A stretch of DNA of 64,000 bases from Sympetrum striolatum. Lineage: Eukaryota > Arthropoda > Insecta > Odonata > Libellulidae. The stretch is taken from assembly GCA_947579665.1 (NCBI GenBank), contig CANPUZ010000067.1, forward strand, positions 303,847-367,846, given 5' to 3'. A model generated the notes under the pieces. The model saw only the letters and a program-made list of their open reading frames with translations, was not told the DNA's origin and did not search any database. Of the stretch, positions 1 to 11,612 are shown piece by piece (position 1 is the first letter of the stretch; every line of letters starts with the position of its first letter). The translations under genes were made by a program, and so were the position numbers.

Positions 1-435
1 TTCTAGCTTCATTAGAAGATGCATATTAAGACTCAGTTTAAGAAAAAAAGATTTAAGATAAGACAATGCTTTTCCAGGGTTCGATGCCAGGGCACATTCA
101 AATTTCTCCAATAAGGAATATAAGGGAAAAGTAAAACATCTTTTGAGGCAGTTGCAGCCAATATTTCTATTTGAATATTCACACATAGTAAGAGATGGGT
201 GATCTTATGTTGTGATGCATAGTAAGTTCGCCAGGAGGACCCAGGTTCGATGCCAGACAATTAAATTGCAGCGAATTTTAAGAATATTTTCAATCTTTTT
301 TTTATTTTGAGGACTGTCTTAATATGATTCCGACATGATATTAGTGTTGTCAATCATCTTGCAGTATGCAAGCTACATTGTGCTTGTATATGATAGATAG
401 GTATATCCAGAGAAATGTCTATATATAATAGAAGA
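1..435 (+). repeat. Box-B/hairpin repeat family (Helitron-like?), plus-oriented copy
   Basis: This is the right-hand part of a unit of the family described at 39,698-44,605. T-arm-like cores of the GGTTCGATGCC type lie near 78 and 243. The terminal hairpin CTTGCAGTATGCAAG lies near 360-376, followed by a variant of the usual TACATTTTACTCGT tail. The opposite-end motif (TATCCAGAGAAATGTC) follows immediately near 402-420 in reverse orientation, so two units meet end to end here. The match to 33,945-34,460 is clear by eye. Confidence 0.7.
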
Positions 436-540
436 TACATAACGAAGATACTAACCTGCTCTACATTAGGTGTGATTATTCCAATGTCTGAAGGACTGAA
501 ATAAGCAAGAGGATACAACATTTTCATATATTCCAAGCAC

Positions 541-1330
541 TTCCATGGCGTTGTACAAAGATGAACTGCCCGTCAGATGTGCCTCTTCCCCTCCGACTCC
601 ATGGAATACCATTAGATAGGCAATTTCAATCTCATTATTCGTTTATTTCATTGGAGGAAGATGTTCACGGATTTTGAGGAGTAATTGGCCTTCTGGTCCG
701 TACTCACTCACTCTCATCGCAGGAATAAGTGTTCCATCATAGAACTTATCCTATGTTGGGGACAATAGTTTCAGGACAGACCTGAGGAAAGAGACTTTGT
801 GTGAGCTTTTTAAGATGCATGCAATATGAGCATAGGAAATTTAAAATAAGAACCCTATATAAACTTTCCTGATTTCAAATGTGTCTGAATTCAGATCTAA
901 ATTCACAAAAATTATTCTTCTATAGTCACACTATAGAAGTTTTTCTTGAGCAATAAATCATTTGACATTATAGATAAAGTAAAAACATTTACCTAGATTT
1001 AAGATAAGACGTGTTACATTACTGGAATTGTGGTGTCCACTGGATTTGTCAGGAAAACCTTCAGGATCTGGAGCATACGAAGATGTAGTCAAAGTTCCTG
1101 CAAGCAAAGCCTGGTCCAAACCTAAATTGATGGCTGATAAATACAGGTATCTCCTGCTAATATTGCTTAACCTCATCATATAACAGCAGAAGTGGCAAGG
1201 AATCCTTCAGTTCTGTTGACTGTAGACAAAAAACACAAACATTTCTAATTAGAAAAATACCATATGGCAATATTTAAGACAATCTATTTAATATAATTCA
1301 TTCACCAGATTCATTTATGGATATATATTG
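541..1330. other. Low-repeat stretch with two weak minus-strand exon candidates
   Basis: I see no transposon signature here. On the minus strand, positions about 756 to 649 could be a last exon: an AG acceptor, then 35 codons from DKFYDG to REHLPPMK and a stop. Positions about 1179 to 1000 are open for 60 codons (including SAINLGLDQALLAG) and are followed by GTAAAT. I recognise neither, and codon-level support is thin, so they are not annotated as genes. Confidence 0.3.
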
Positions 1331-1379
1331 GTATTAAGATATGATACCAATTCACAGGCTAAACAGCAAGCGTCATTGA

Positions 1380-1690
1380 TTTGAAATTTTTACGACCTAT
1401 TGGCCATAACATGTAACTGACAGAAATATTGCAATTTTGAACCTAAGTATCATGTGTTTGATTCCAGAGGACCCCAAAGTCCCAATTTCTCCCTTTTAAA
1501 AGCATTGCTTTGATTTTCGGGAATTTTTAAATTATACTTCCTGGAAAGATAGAGAATCAAAACTCTAGGATCCAATATATATGGTCATGATCTATTGATA
1601 ACAATAATTACTTTTACAGAAAATTTCATGGGTTCGATTCTAGGAGGATACTTTGTCACTCTAATTTTGTTTTACGTATTTACTGTACAT
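1380..1690 (+). repeat. Box-B/hairpin repeat family fragment
   Basis: Two T-arm-like cores (TTTGATTCCAG near 1459, GGTTCGATTCTAG near 1631) lie in the family context, including 'CGACCTATTGGCCATAACATG' style wording and 'GGACCCCAAAGTCCC'. The copy is plus-oriented and truncated on both sides. Confidence 0.6.
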
Positions 1691-2446
1691 CACCTAATAA
1701 GTTAATTCATGTCTTTGACTATGCCTATACCAATTTGTTATTTGATAAAATTAATATTATTATTTTTATAAGAGAGTAAATTACAATACAAAGTCTGTCC
1801 CAGAAGTTCTAGAGAATTAATTTTAAATTTTTGAAACAACTTAGAAACAAAATAAAGAATAATAAAGGACTTTGTATAAAGCGATGGTAAAAAAAGGTAA
1901 TATTATATTAGCTATAAATAAAAGTCCATTTTACCAAAACCTTGTTGACCTGTGCAATCATTCTATAATTATAATAATAAAAGGACTTTTATAGGTCGAG
2001 ATTGATACTAGGAAGTATCTTCTTACAACTAACCCTTCATCAAATGAGAAATGAATGAAATAGATACCTTGCAAAAGTACAAAAGTACTATGCGTAATAA
2101 AAACCGCAGCTAAGAGCTTAGTGAAAATTTCCACTGCAGGAAAACACTCAGTAGAAGGGGAAAAACCTGAAAAGCCTACAGATAGATAGCTAAATTTGAT
2201 TATGAAAACAGATTAAAAGAGTTACAAAAGACAAGAAGGAAAATTGATAAAGGAATAAAAGATAGAAAGAACAAGAGATGACACATTTACATAAAAATCA
2301 GTATCTAGGAAATTGAAATTATTTAGGAGATGAGTTTCAAATGTATCATAAGCAAAAATACAAATTATATACATTAAAATAATGTCATTGAGACACAGAA
2401 TATTCACCGCATTAAACTACCTTTGTCTGTTATTACTATTAAATAA
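1691..2446. other. AT-rich stretch, nothing recognised
   Basis: The stretch is very AT-rich. Short open frames on the minus strand (2222-2613) are low-complexity and show no domain. Confidence 0.4.
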
Positions 2447-3033
2447 GCATGAACTGGATTTCGCTTAATAAAAATTTGTCTAATATTCAGAATGAGACAA
2501 GAAGTAAAATATACAAGCAAATACTTGATAAAACAACTAAAAATAGTAGAAAACATAAAAAAGTTGAAAGAAGAAAATATATTAACAATTATAGAATAAA
2601 GAAGATTCAACACATTAGCACAAAAACATTTATTAAGATAGCAGATAAGATTGGGGTGGAAACATTATCTAAAAGAGAAAGGGTTATGAATTCGCGGGCA
2701 AAGACATTTTGTGATTGGGTAGGGGAGAAGGAAGTGTGTGAATTAATTGAATAATAATTAAATTAAGGAATAGCATGATCTGTGTAAATTTCAGCCATTA
2801 AAAGAGGTCTTAACTAATTGGAATTCTCTTTGAGAATTAGTTCAAGTCCTAAACAATAAAACAAAATGAAGTCCTGGGTAAAAAATTATCCATTTCAAAG
2901 CAAATGAGACTGAATTACTTAGTGAAAAGTGTAAACTTTTGTGAGTGTATTGAAAAGCATGCTTAACTTGGTATCATGATCATGGGTTGAACTATTAATC
3001 ACACAAATCATCATCCATAGCAAAGATTAATAA
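2447..3033. repeat. Duplicated segment A, copy 1 (continues at 11,562)
   Basis: About 590 bp match 35,248-36,150 closely once the MITE nested in that copy is removed. The match resumes at 11,562-11,612 (TTAACCAAGATTAACTGACA), on the far side of the pogo element, so that element split this copy. A 101-codon plus-strand frame (2449-2754) is basic and lysine-rich. It is broken in copy 2, so I do not regard it as an established protein. The intact sequence near 2829-2845 is the empty site for the MITE in copy 2. Confidence 0.7.
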
Positions 3034-3271
3034 TACAGTAGAACCTCAATTTTACGAAGTTGAAGGGACCAAAAAATTTGCACTTTGTTAAATTCGGGCT
3101 TCGTAAATTTGAGGTTTTCTTTCAAGCAATTGAAATCTCTACAATAACAATCCAAGTTCAGTAACACAGCGCATAATGTTAAATGGGATTGAAAGGAAGG
3201 TAGTATTTCAATAAAATGAATTATACATCCAGTTTAATGTTTAATACAACAGAAAAAAAAATCCAAACTTT

Positions 3272-3780
3272 TTACTTTTTAAAATAATCTTCAATTTTTA
3301 TTTTTTTGGAAGTTTCAATGAAAGATGAGGTGATTTTCTCAATACCTGAAAGGTAATAATTGAATAAATCAGGTACACCATCAGTAAAAATCTGAAAATT
3401 GTGAAGCACTTTTATAGAGAGTCTTAATTCATCCCTTGTATAGGGGAAGGTGCTTCTGGTATCTTCGTAGCTTGTAGAAGAGCTATCTAAGTTCACTTCA
3501 TCCTCATCTTTTTCGTCTTCACTAAATTCACTGCAGTTATGCGTCATCACATGAGAGTCACACTTGACATATGACTCGGCATGAAAGGATGCATCTGGGA
3601 TGTATTGATTTAGTTGTGTCATTTCTTTACTAAGGAGGTCCTGTAGTGTGGGAACCTCCACTAACTCCTCTGTCTCTATAATTGATGTGTCACCAAAACC
3701 AGCTGATCTCCAGCAGTTGGAAATAAAGTTTGCAGTGGCACTGTCTTATGCTCTGGCAATTCCTCGCACAGCATGCAACA
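3272..3780 (-). pseudogene. Tigger transposase, C-terminal part
   Basis: Read on the minus strand, a segment from about 3780 (LLHAVRGIARA, then the NCWRSAGFGD block) leads into an open 129-codon tail ending IKIEDYFKK at 3272. In pogo/Tigger DDE_1 transposases the region after the catalytic core has this order: an alpha-helical block ending in N-C-x-x-x-A-G-F, an acidic middle and a lysine-rich end. The upstream core lies at 10.0-10.8 kb. A stop interrupts the block near its start. Assignment to the same element rests on strand, order and the enclosing terminal repeats. Confidence 0.65.
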
Positions 3781-4205
3781 ATGTCCATGGAGGCACATCA
3801 GAGGCTTGATTAGCAACAAATGTATGCATACTAAAGCTCTGCTAGCAGAAAGCTAAACTATGCAGGTCTAAACTTGTCAAATAATTATGAGGATGAAATC
3901 AAACTAATTTCTGTGTCAAATAAGAGTCACAAGCTCATTCAGAAAGAAACCAATAGATATCACATGCAATTCTCTGTGTGCACTATAGTAGTACCCCAGT
4001 AGCAGAGAACGTTGTCACAACGTTGTATCAACGTTGTTGCATCAATCTAAATGTTACATTGCAACCTCAACGTTGTGACAACGTTGCATCAACGTTATAC
4101 TGTAACATTAATTTTTCATGTTGCAGAAGTATTTTATTCAATGATGCTACATGAAGTTTTAACTGACATTTTTATAACATAGTCGCTGTAATGAATGTCC
4201 AAAAG

Positions 4206-4345
4206 GAAAATGTTGCTTGCTCGTTGTCACAACGTTGTCACAAAGTTGTCACAATGTTGTCACAATGTTGTCACAAAGTTGTCACAACGTTGTTACAAAG
4301 TTGTCATAAAGTTGCCACAAAGTTGTCACAACGTTGCCTGCTTGT
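4206..4345. repeat. 11-bp minisatellite NGTTGTCACAA
   Basis: About ten consecutive copies of an 11-bp unit (consensus NGTTGTCACAA, first base C, A or T) lie just inside the left end of the 5.2-kb element. Each unit is nearly self-complementary. A shorter repeat of 14-15 bp (GGTATTTAAGTATA, three copies) follows at about 4384-4428. Confidence 0.8.
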
Positions 4346-4606
4346 TGTCATAACGTTGCAACTTGCACGCATATATATGAGTCGGTATTTAAGTATATGG
4401 TATTTAAGTATACGGTATTTAAGTATACCCCTATAGGGGTACCATAAAAAATGTATTTTTTAATGAGTTCCTGCATCCATTAATTAACGGGTATAAAAAC
4501 GTCTTCCAAAACTGCTGGGAATAAGATTAGAGATAGACTGTCACCTTTTCGAACTTCCTTCCCAACCTTAATTCTGAGTATATTCAATACTATCCCTTGG
4601 AATGTC

Positions 4607-4918
4607 TCAAATCTTCAGTTCCTTCCATCGTTTCATTATTCGCTGGGTTTTTACAACTTCCATTACTTTGGCTCCGAGTTCTTCCTCATGAAGGGCTGAG
4701 AATTTATTTTTAAGTTCCAGCTGAAACTCCTTGTTATTTGCAAGCTTATCGATGTTTATTTCCTGCTTCCCACAAGAAATAAACTTCTTCCGTTCCGTTC
4801 GGGGGTTAAACGTTATTTGGCATTTTAAAGTTGTGTGGTCACTCCTAGTGTAAAAGTTGTAATACCACACTCCTAGAAAGTCCGGGGTTAAGTGATAAAA
4901 AAAGGGAGTTCTCGCCAA
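4607..4918 (-). pseudogene. RTE-type LINE fragment (end of endonuclease and linker)
   Basis: This is a 103-residue open frame on the minus strand. It contains the RSDHTTLKCQI stretch, equivalent to the SDH-containing end of an AP endonuclease domain, then EINIDKLANNKEFQLELKNK. The same words occur in the longer RTE copy at 29.5-29.7 kb (INIAKLSDNK, FQLELRNRFS), so both belong to one RTE family. No RT follows. It is a truncated, non-functional fragment inside the 5.2-kb element. Confidence 0.7.
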
Positions 4919-7845
4919 CTGTCAGGGTTTCTCTTGCGAATAAAGATTAGAGGTTTTTGAAAACGAAAGAGCTTTATTTACCTTTAAGGACGAACGGTGG
5001 AAAAAGAGAGCTGCAAGTCAAAAGAGCGAAGGCGGCAGAGATCTGGCGATGGATGCAGACAATTTCGCGTGACTAGGGCTACAATCACACGCACTCTGTT
5101 TTTAGGGGCAAACTGCTCATTGCTTATACATTCTACGAAAAAGGGAAAAGTGAGTAGGAGGGGCAACCAGGTTATTGGAGACTCTGACTCTACTTTAGAC
5201 CTGGTCGTTATGTGCTAAATTCGTGGCTAATTAAAACTAAGAGATCACGAGCTGCGCGATGGGAGCAAATCGGAATTCCTTCGCTTTATTCCTTTTGTAT
5301 TCGAGGTCAGTTCAAAAATAAAAATATTTTCTCCACTCCATCCCTGGTATTACAGCTTTATACTGTGTGACTTTGCTTCCCAAATACGCCAAGGACATCC
5401 TCAATTTCGGATAAGGTTCGCCTCCCAATCTCTCAGTTCTTCGACAGTTAAAAACCTCGTAGCGGATTTTGGAGTAGCCCTTAACAGTACAATTTCATCA
5501 GTGAAACATACAGTGACGGAATGTAACCGTAAGAGTGTCAAATCCCGTATTTCTTTCCTTCATAATTCTTCTAAAAATAATCCACTTTAAGCCACACTTC
5601 CCTTTTGGAATAAAAAACGAAGCGCTTTGTGACCGATACTAACCTAATTCTACTGAAAGCCGACGTAGGACAGTGCGTAGCTCTCTCTCTCTCTTACTCT
5701 CACTTAAATGATACTAGAAAAATAAAAATGGGAACATTGTTTTTTAGATAAAAATGATAAAGCATGGACTTTTCGACAGAGATAAGTAACTTTTATATAT
5801 TGGCTATTATCAAGGAACATCTGATAGATAGATGAAAAATATCACAGCCTCTTAATCCAAGTCTTAAAAAATTCATAATTGTAAAGGAAAATATTCAATA
5901 GTTACCTAATTACCTCAATGAAGTTTTAATCAGAAGTATATGTGTTGTCTGGAGGAGGGGTGCGAATTCTTCCATCATCCTTAGCAAGGATATCGTAAAA
6001 ACTAAGTGGAAATGAAGAGGAAGGCAAATATACGAGAAGAACGGCGAGTTCCTGAAAATCATTCGATAAAATGAACACTGAAGAAGAAGAAAAAAGGAAA
6101 AGTTTTTCAGCCACCCTCATTCAAAATCGGTAGACTCGGGGATCGATAGTTCGAAGTCGACTTTAAGTCATAGTCGATCGATACTGTCATGGCGTTTTAA
6201 GAGTGTAAACACCGCAAGGGAGATGGAATTGATAGATAGATTGCTCTCCAGTTTGGTATTATTCCGTTGCAGATATTAAGATCGAGAGGACTCTTATATC
6301 TTATACAGCCTTCCGAGCACGGTTCAACTTCATTGAAGTTCAACTATTTCCGTTCTTTATCGCAGCACGTTTTTAAGTAAAACAAAAAGTTTCTCCGGTA
6401 TGTTATAAATCTCTCTAAAGTGCTGCACCATATTTTGCTTGTATATTAACCTCTCAAGAAGTCTTCGAATTGTTCTTTAATACTGTGCCATTTTGAAACA
6501 CTTTGCTTTCCAAATAATTATGTGGTTGTTTCTTCCGTCTCGTAAAGGTTTGTTAAGAACTGTTGTAGGTTGCGGACTGTGATTGCTGTTCTTTGTTGCA
6601 CTTAATTGGTAAGCAGAGCAAATGGTTATACGAAATTATAATGGATACTACTGTGTCTCTAAATTGTTATCGTGTTTAAGCAAGTATCATGTCTATCAAA
6701 GTTATCAGTTTGAATAGCAACTGCGAAGCAAACTTTGAATTTTTGTTGAACACTTTTTAATCTTATATTCATTGTGAGTCACTATTTATATAAATTGTAA
6801 AATTTGCATACCCTGCTTAAATAAATGAATCTGATACTACCTATGAGCCGCCTTATTCCACTAAGTATACCTTGCCAATGCGAAGTATTTGAGTACTTTA
6901 ACAGCTTACGTGAAATTAAAAAACAACTGTACCAGGATTCGTGTCCAAGGATTTCGCTTGGAAGAATGTGATTCCAGAATAAAAATGCTCAACCCTATTT
7001 CTCGAAGAAACGGAATTATGTGACTAGGAAATACAGGAAGAGATCGGAAATGGTATGTGAAAATACTTTCGATATAAAGTGGTTGATCTTTCTTACATCA
7101 CAGTTCACTTGGCTCCTACCAGTTTGCTAAAAATATGTGGCCGTTAATTAAAAAGTAATAAATTTTGTTATTCCAAATAGTTAAATCAGAGATTGAATCC
7201 CGAAAAAGCTTATGAAAAAATGTTACAATTCAGTAAAAGTTATGGATGTTGCATAAACTATTGCACCTCATTCCCTATCTTTTGTACACTTATATGGCAT
7301 TACAAAAGTGGTATGTTTCAGTAAGTTCCTTTGAATATCAGTCGATAATTACTAAGGAGAATCCAGATTTGTCGTAACTTCCTTATTGCTTAATTTATTT
7401 TGGTTTATTGTTTCATTCTGTGATTATTGCATTGCAAGCACCTCATATGAGTAATTGTATACTGGTTAACTTTTTAACGTATATTGCCAACTCTTTATAT
7501 TTCTCTCTATGTTCAAATAATAAAGCTACGGATGATGTATTTTGATTCACGAGATGAGAGGTTTTTTTTCTATTACCTTCTTCAAGACACTGTAGATTAA
7601 ATAGGAAATTAGTTATCATTGTTTTAAAACAATTTAATTGGCTTAGTCTAATTTAATGCTGAAAACTGAAGTGGCTCATTTTTGTACCCCTTCCATGACA
7701 TTTCATTAATATAATTTTATTTTTCTTTCACATACTGAGAAATCTTAACAGCCCAAATAATGAGTATGATATAATAATATGACCCAAGAAATGGGTGGTA
7801 GCACATAGGACATACATGCTTTTAATTGATTTATTTTATTTATTA
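4919..7845. other. Interior of the 5.2-kb element, no recognised gene
   Basis: A 64-codon minus-strand frame (6120-5926, ending FYDILAKDDGRIRTPPPDN...) is the only one with non-repetitive composition, and I cannot assign it. A short CT run lies at about 5681-5703. The rest is AT-rich with no coding or RNA signal that I can support. Confidence 0.35.
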
Positions 7846-8185
7846 CCGTATTTGATGGTATATAAGACGCACCTTTTTTCCTAAATTATGTCTCGAAAAA
7901 TTTCCCAGCATCTTATATGTGAAGGTTCAACCTCCACAGATTAACTTTCAATACTGAATGCTATTTTAAGCCCAGATGGTCTATACTACCTATTTCATAA
8001 TTGCATTCAATGATTGTGTTAATATTTGGGTTTTACGAAACGTGACAACTAAAAGAAACTGCATTATAAGTTATTGTGGTACCGCGCTTTCCTACGGACT
8101 ATTGAAACTTTATTTCCTTGTGAGTGGCCAACTTAATGAGGGTGCGTCTTATACGCTGGTGCGTCTTATAAGCTGTCAAATACGG
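7846..8185. mobile_element. MITE, CCGTATTTGA / ATAAGACGCAC family, copy A
   Basis: This 340-bp non-coding element is flanked by TA, with terminal inverted repeats of the form CCGTATTTGATGG...TATAAGACGCACC. Internal wording is shared, inverted, with copy B at 35,635-35,956 (for example CACATATAAGA near the middle and 'TGATTGTGTTAATATTTGG'). TA target and short TIRs place it among Tc1/mariner/pogo-derived MITEs. Confidence 0.85.
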
Positions 8186-8699
8186 TACTTCTTTTAGATA
8201 TGCTATTTCAAAAATACTAGAAATAAATTTGTTTTTATGGACGACACGTTGGTATTTGAAGATTTTCCCAATAGGTTATAACCTATAGCAAGAGCCTAGG
8301 TTGAAAATAGGCAGAGATGGCCTTTTGTTCCACATTGGTTCCATGTTAGCAACCACATTGGACTTTTGTTCTACATAGTCCTTATGGACTGTGGCGAATG
8401 TTTTGCTGCTGTCCACAAAAGTTCCATATGACCATGTTCCACACTAGCGACAAGGAATTTCTAACTGGGCAGCTACATTGAATTTGACCAAGGAATTTTG
8501 TGTGTTATTGTATGTACTATGCCAAATCAAAACTTATGATGTGCCCACAGCTTTATCTAAAATATTGCTTTTTTATACAGTAAGGATATCGAAATGGAGA
8601 GAGGAAGAAAAACAGGCAAATATTACAGCCTACATTCAGGAGTGGCTGAAGTATGGGAAATTCAGAAATGAGAGAAAGAAGAAAAGAAATATCAACATT

Positions 8700-9210
8700 A
8701 TAAACTTTGTGACATTAATGTTACGTTGTGACAACATTGTAGCAATGTTAAGACAACATTGTGGTAATGTTGTGGCAACGTTGATTCCTGGGAACTTTGA
8801 CGTTGTATCAACGTTGTCTTTGTAACATCAATTTTAACGTTGTGACAACATTGTAGCAACGTTAGGACACCATTGTGGTAATGTTGTGGCAATGTTGATG
8901 TTGTATCAACGTTGCATTAACGTTATGAAACCTTGTGACAACATTTGGTACTGTTATGACAAAATTTGGTTTTTCTAATTGTAACGTTGATACAATGTTG
9001 TCTTTGTGACATCAATGTTAACGTTGTGACAACATTGTAGCAACGTTAAGACAACATTGTGGTAACGTTGTGGCAACGTTGATTCCTGGGCCCTTTGACG
9101 TTGTATCAACGTTGATACAACGTTATGTAACTTTGTGACAACATTAGGTAACGTTGTGACAACATTTGGTTTTTCCCATCGTAACGTTGATACAACGTTG
9201 TGACAACTTT
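8700..9210. repeat. Right subterminal repeat array of the 5.2-kb element
   Basis: Two to three diverged copies of a longer block (about 120-280 bp apart) are built from TTGTGACAACATTGTAGCAA, GTGGTAACGTTGTGGCAACG and GTTGATTCCTGGG words. Comparable arrays in DNA transposons often bind transposase, but that role is inferred here. Confidence 0.7.
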
Positions 9211-9270
9211 CTCTGCTACTGGGGTAGTAGTTTGTTAAAAGCACTTTGACAGCTTAGGTCATTTTGCCCA

Positions 9271-9353
9271 TGTGCTCCCACCAGGATTTGAAATCAGAAC
9301 TGATTCTTCATGAGTCACGAGCGTTACCGATATGGCTCTCCAGCAGCCAATGT
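9271..9353 (-). repeat. tRNA-like SINE head
   Basis: On the minus strand the segment GCTGGAGAGCCATATCGGTA resembles a pol III A box with D-arm. It is followed by a partial anticodon-type stem (TGACT...AATCA), then GATTTCAAATCC, a degenerate box B. Box spacing fits a tRNA-derived SINE. No clear tail or target duplication is visible. Confidence 0.45.
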
Positions 9354-10014
9354 GCAGTATATCTGCATCAAATTGAAAGGATTTAAAAATAAGACTACGA
9401 TTATACTGATTCCCTTTATAGCATAGACCTTATTTCAAAGCCTAGGAGACTCACATAAGTCAAAGTGAATGAAACTGATAGCCATGAATTCCAAGAAACT
9501 AGCTCGTAAATATTTTAAGTCATTTAAGAACTTTACTTAAGTTAATTTGAAACTCCCTCTATTTTATATATGCGTTCTACTACGCTGACGTTTAGCGGTG
9601 ATTTTCGAGAACTACTTACTCGCGGCTACTTTAAACGATCTTGTCGCGTCACAAATCATAAGTCGCGATAGCAAATTCTTACCTAACCACGTAAAACACT
9701 TTATTACAAAAATAATAAATTACGTATTGAAAATGCATCAAAATTTAAGTAATAGTGACATATTACAACAAATTTAGTATTCTTTAATTAAACTAATTTC
9801 CATGACAGCTGCAGCGAAGAACTCCCACAGGAATGCTACTTTCAAGTAAAGGGTTCACCAAAGTTCTGCGATGGGGTTGCGGCGGCTATCATATTGCTAA
9901 AATTAAAGAATTCCAGAGAAAATATGGAGGTCGCAAAGGATATATATAGGTAGTAGGTATTTCTTATACACAAGATGATAGAAAAGAAATAGAACTTACC
10001 AAGCGTCCGAAGAT

Positions 10015-10800
10015 AGTGCTGGACGAGAAATCTTCGGTAGTGGACTTTATAGTTGTTAACTATTCCCATGTCCAGCAGTTGCATCTTACTGGTGCTATTT
10101 GGACTCAGAAAAAGTACATTTGGGAGCACTAGTCCGCTTATTTTATGAACTGGGGAATTATCTACAAGAAGTAGTACATTGCAATTCTCTCATGCCCTCT
10201 TCCTCTGCAAGAAGATAATTTGCTTCTAAAAAATGTCCGTCGTCATCCATGCTTTTTTATTACTTTCATACAAAACAGGCAAATTTTTCACGTTCTTGAA
10301 GCAACGCGGAGCTCTTGATTTTGCAATCACAACTGGTTTCAACTTTTCAGATCGATCTTGGTTACATATCAGCATTACTGTAACCCTATCCTTAGATTTT
10401 TTACCTCCGCGACATTTTTCACCACGGGTCCCGAGGATGGAGTCAGGTGATGCCTTTAAAAACAAACCTGTTTCATCCAGGTTGTATATATCTCGAGGGA
10501 AATATTTAGACACAATGTCATCGTTTATTTCATGCCACTGCTCAACGTCTTTTGTGATGATGCTACCTTCTTCTCCACAGATTTTCATTGAAGTGATTCC
10601 GTGTCTTTTCTTGAATCTATCAAGCCACCCATTTGAGGCTTTAATGTTGTCGCACTTCAGTTTAAGAGCCAAAACCTGAGCCTTCTCCTTCAGAATTTTT
10701 TGTCTGCCCGCGATCACGTACTTCCTTTCTAATTGACCTTTTGGTGACCAAACTCAGGGACTTCCTACTTTTCTTGGTCAGCGATGTTTTATCCATTATT
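10015..10800 (-). pseudogene. Tigger transposase, HTH and DDE core
   Basis: On the minus strand the N-terminus starts near 10,795 (MDKTSLTKKSRKSLSL, the usual pogo/CENP-B-type beginning). It is frameshifted and has lost the first helix-turn-helix. A second frame (10,717-10,226, 163 codons) carries the CENP-B-type HTH wording (NGWLDRFKKRHGI) and the first catalytic Asp in YNLDETGLF, then SKDRVTVMLICNQ and NKKAWMTTDIF. A third frame continues with VLFLSPNSTSKMQLLDMGIV, the NxTSxLQPLDQGI block of DDE_1. Three frames are needed and one catalytic region is partly missing. The protein is not functional. Confidence 0.8.
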
Positions 10801-11329
10801 TTTCTGATAGACACACGGGATATCACAACACAGGCCACCTCGCGCAGAGAGAGATTCTGACTGTACGCGCGCGACTTTTCCTCGCTTGGATACCAACCTT
10901 TCTCAGGGTGTCCACCATCCAACCATTATTTTTCAAGCTTTTACTAACCAGCTAAAATCCCTGCAGCAGCCTTAAGCATTTTAAGAAGTCGCACTCCAAT
11001 TTAGTAGCCAAGATCTGAGCCCAAAACTCCCCAAGTCGAAAACAAATTCTTATCATGCTCTATTCTCTCAATCTTTCGTCCAAATAGAAACCATATATTA
11101 CTGGAAACTGCTGATCTATACGATCTCAGGTCTCTGATTCGCGATATTACCAGAAAGCATGATGAAGAAAGAAAGAGCACGGCTACGTCTTATAAGCTAT
11201 CATTTTTCGCGAAAACAGTAATCAAAATCTTTGTATCCCACGAAATTTTCACATTTTCCCATCTAAAATACATGGGATGAGGGTCTTCCCAACATAGACG
11301 ATCTGGATTCAGCTGCTCCTGTTTACGGC

Positions 11330-11559
11330 GATCGTCATCCCGTTGTATTGAGCTCAATGCGACAAAACCATTTCAAATACTTCGTAAAACCGGGGTTCAT
11401 TCACTCCTAGGGACCGGCTTCTCACTTCGTAAAACATGAAATCGAAGTTTTACGTAAAACCGAGGTCATTTTACATGTACAAAGATCGGGACCGGCGGAA
11501 TGGTTCGTAAAACTGTGTCACTTCGTAAAATCGAGGTTCGTAAAAACGGGGTTATACTG
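11330..11559. promoter_or_regulatory. Iterated subterminal motif CTTCGTAAAAC(C/T)GAGGTT
   Basis: At least four spaced copies of CTTCGTAAAAC, several continuing into GAGGTTC or GGGGTTC, occur in the last 230 bp of Tigger 1. One copy pair also lies near the left end (3036-3110). Their position suggests transposase binding sites. That is inference. Confidence 0.5.
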
Positions 11560-11612
11560 TACTTAACCAAGATTAACTGACAATTACCATAAAAATCCAG
11601 AAAAAGGCACAA

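Larger units (their letters stand above)
3994..9224. mobile_element. 5.2-kb TIR element with AACGTTG subterminal repeats
   Basis: The terminal inverted repeats start CCCCAGTAGCAGAGAA, continue into GTTGTCACAACGTTGTATCA on both ends, and match over roughly 40 bp. The flanks are TAGTAGTA (left) and TAGTAGTT (right), a target duplication of 7-8 bp. Both subterminal regions are packed with TTGTGACAAC/AACGTTG words. I see no transposase. The interior holds an RTE fragment, a MITE and anonymous sequence, so it is probably a non-autonomous composite. An 8-bp duplication fits hAT, P or Merlin-type superfamilies, but the termini do not let me choose. Confidence 0.75.
3036..11559 (-). mobile_element. 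pogo/Tigger-type DNA transposon 1 (8.5 kb with nested insertions)
   Basis: The termini are inverted repeats beginning CAGTAGAACCTCAATTTTAC (left) and CAGTATAACCCCGTTTTTAC (right), flanked by TA on both sides as expected for the Tc1/mariner/pogo group. The sequence interrupted by the element can be rejoined by comparison with the second copy of segment A at 36.15 kb. The transposase runs on the minus strand and is split: the core at about 10.8-10.0 kb and the C-terminal part at 3.78-3.27 kb. The 5.2-kb element at 3,994-9,224 accounts for most of the gap. The coding parts are frameshifted, so this copy is dead. Confidence 0.85.

Noticed and set aside
2449..2754. 101-codon lysine-rich frame
   Set aside because: It lies in a repeated segment whose second copy is frameshifted, with no domain. 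Kept only as a note on the repeat.
4191..4436. 81-codon frame rich in SQRCHKVV repeats
   Set aside because: Translation of the 11-bp minisatellite, not a protein.
9842..10129. Treating the 95-codon frame as a separate gene
   Set aside because: Its first 40 residues are the end of the Tigger DDE core; the rest is intron or random sequence.
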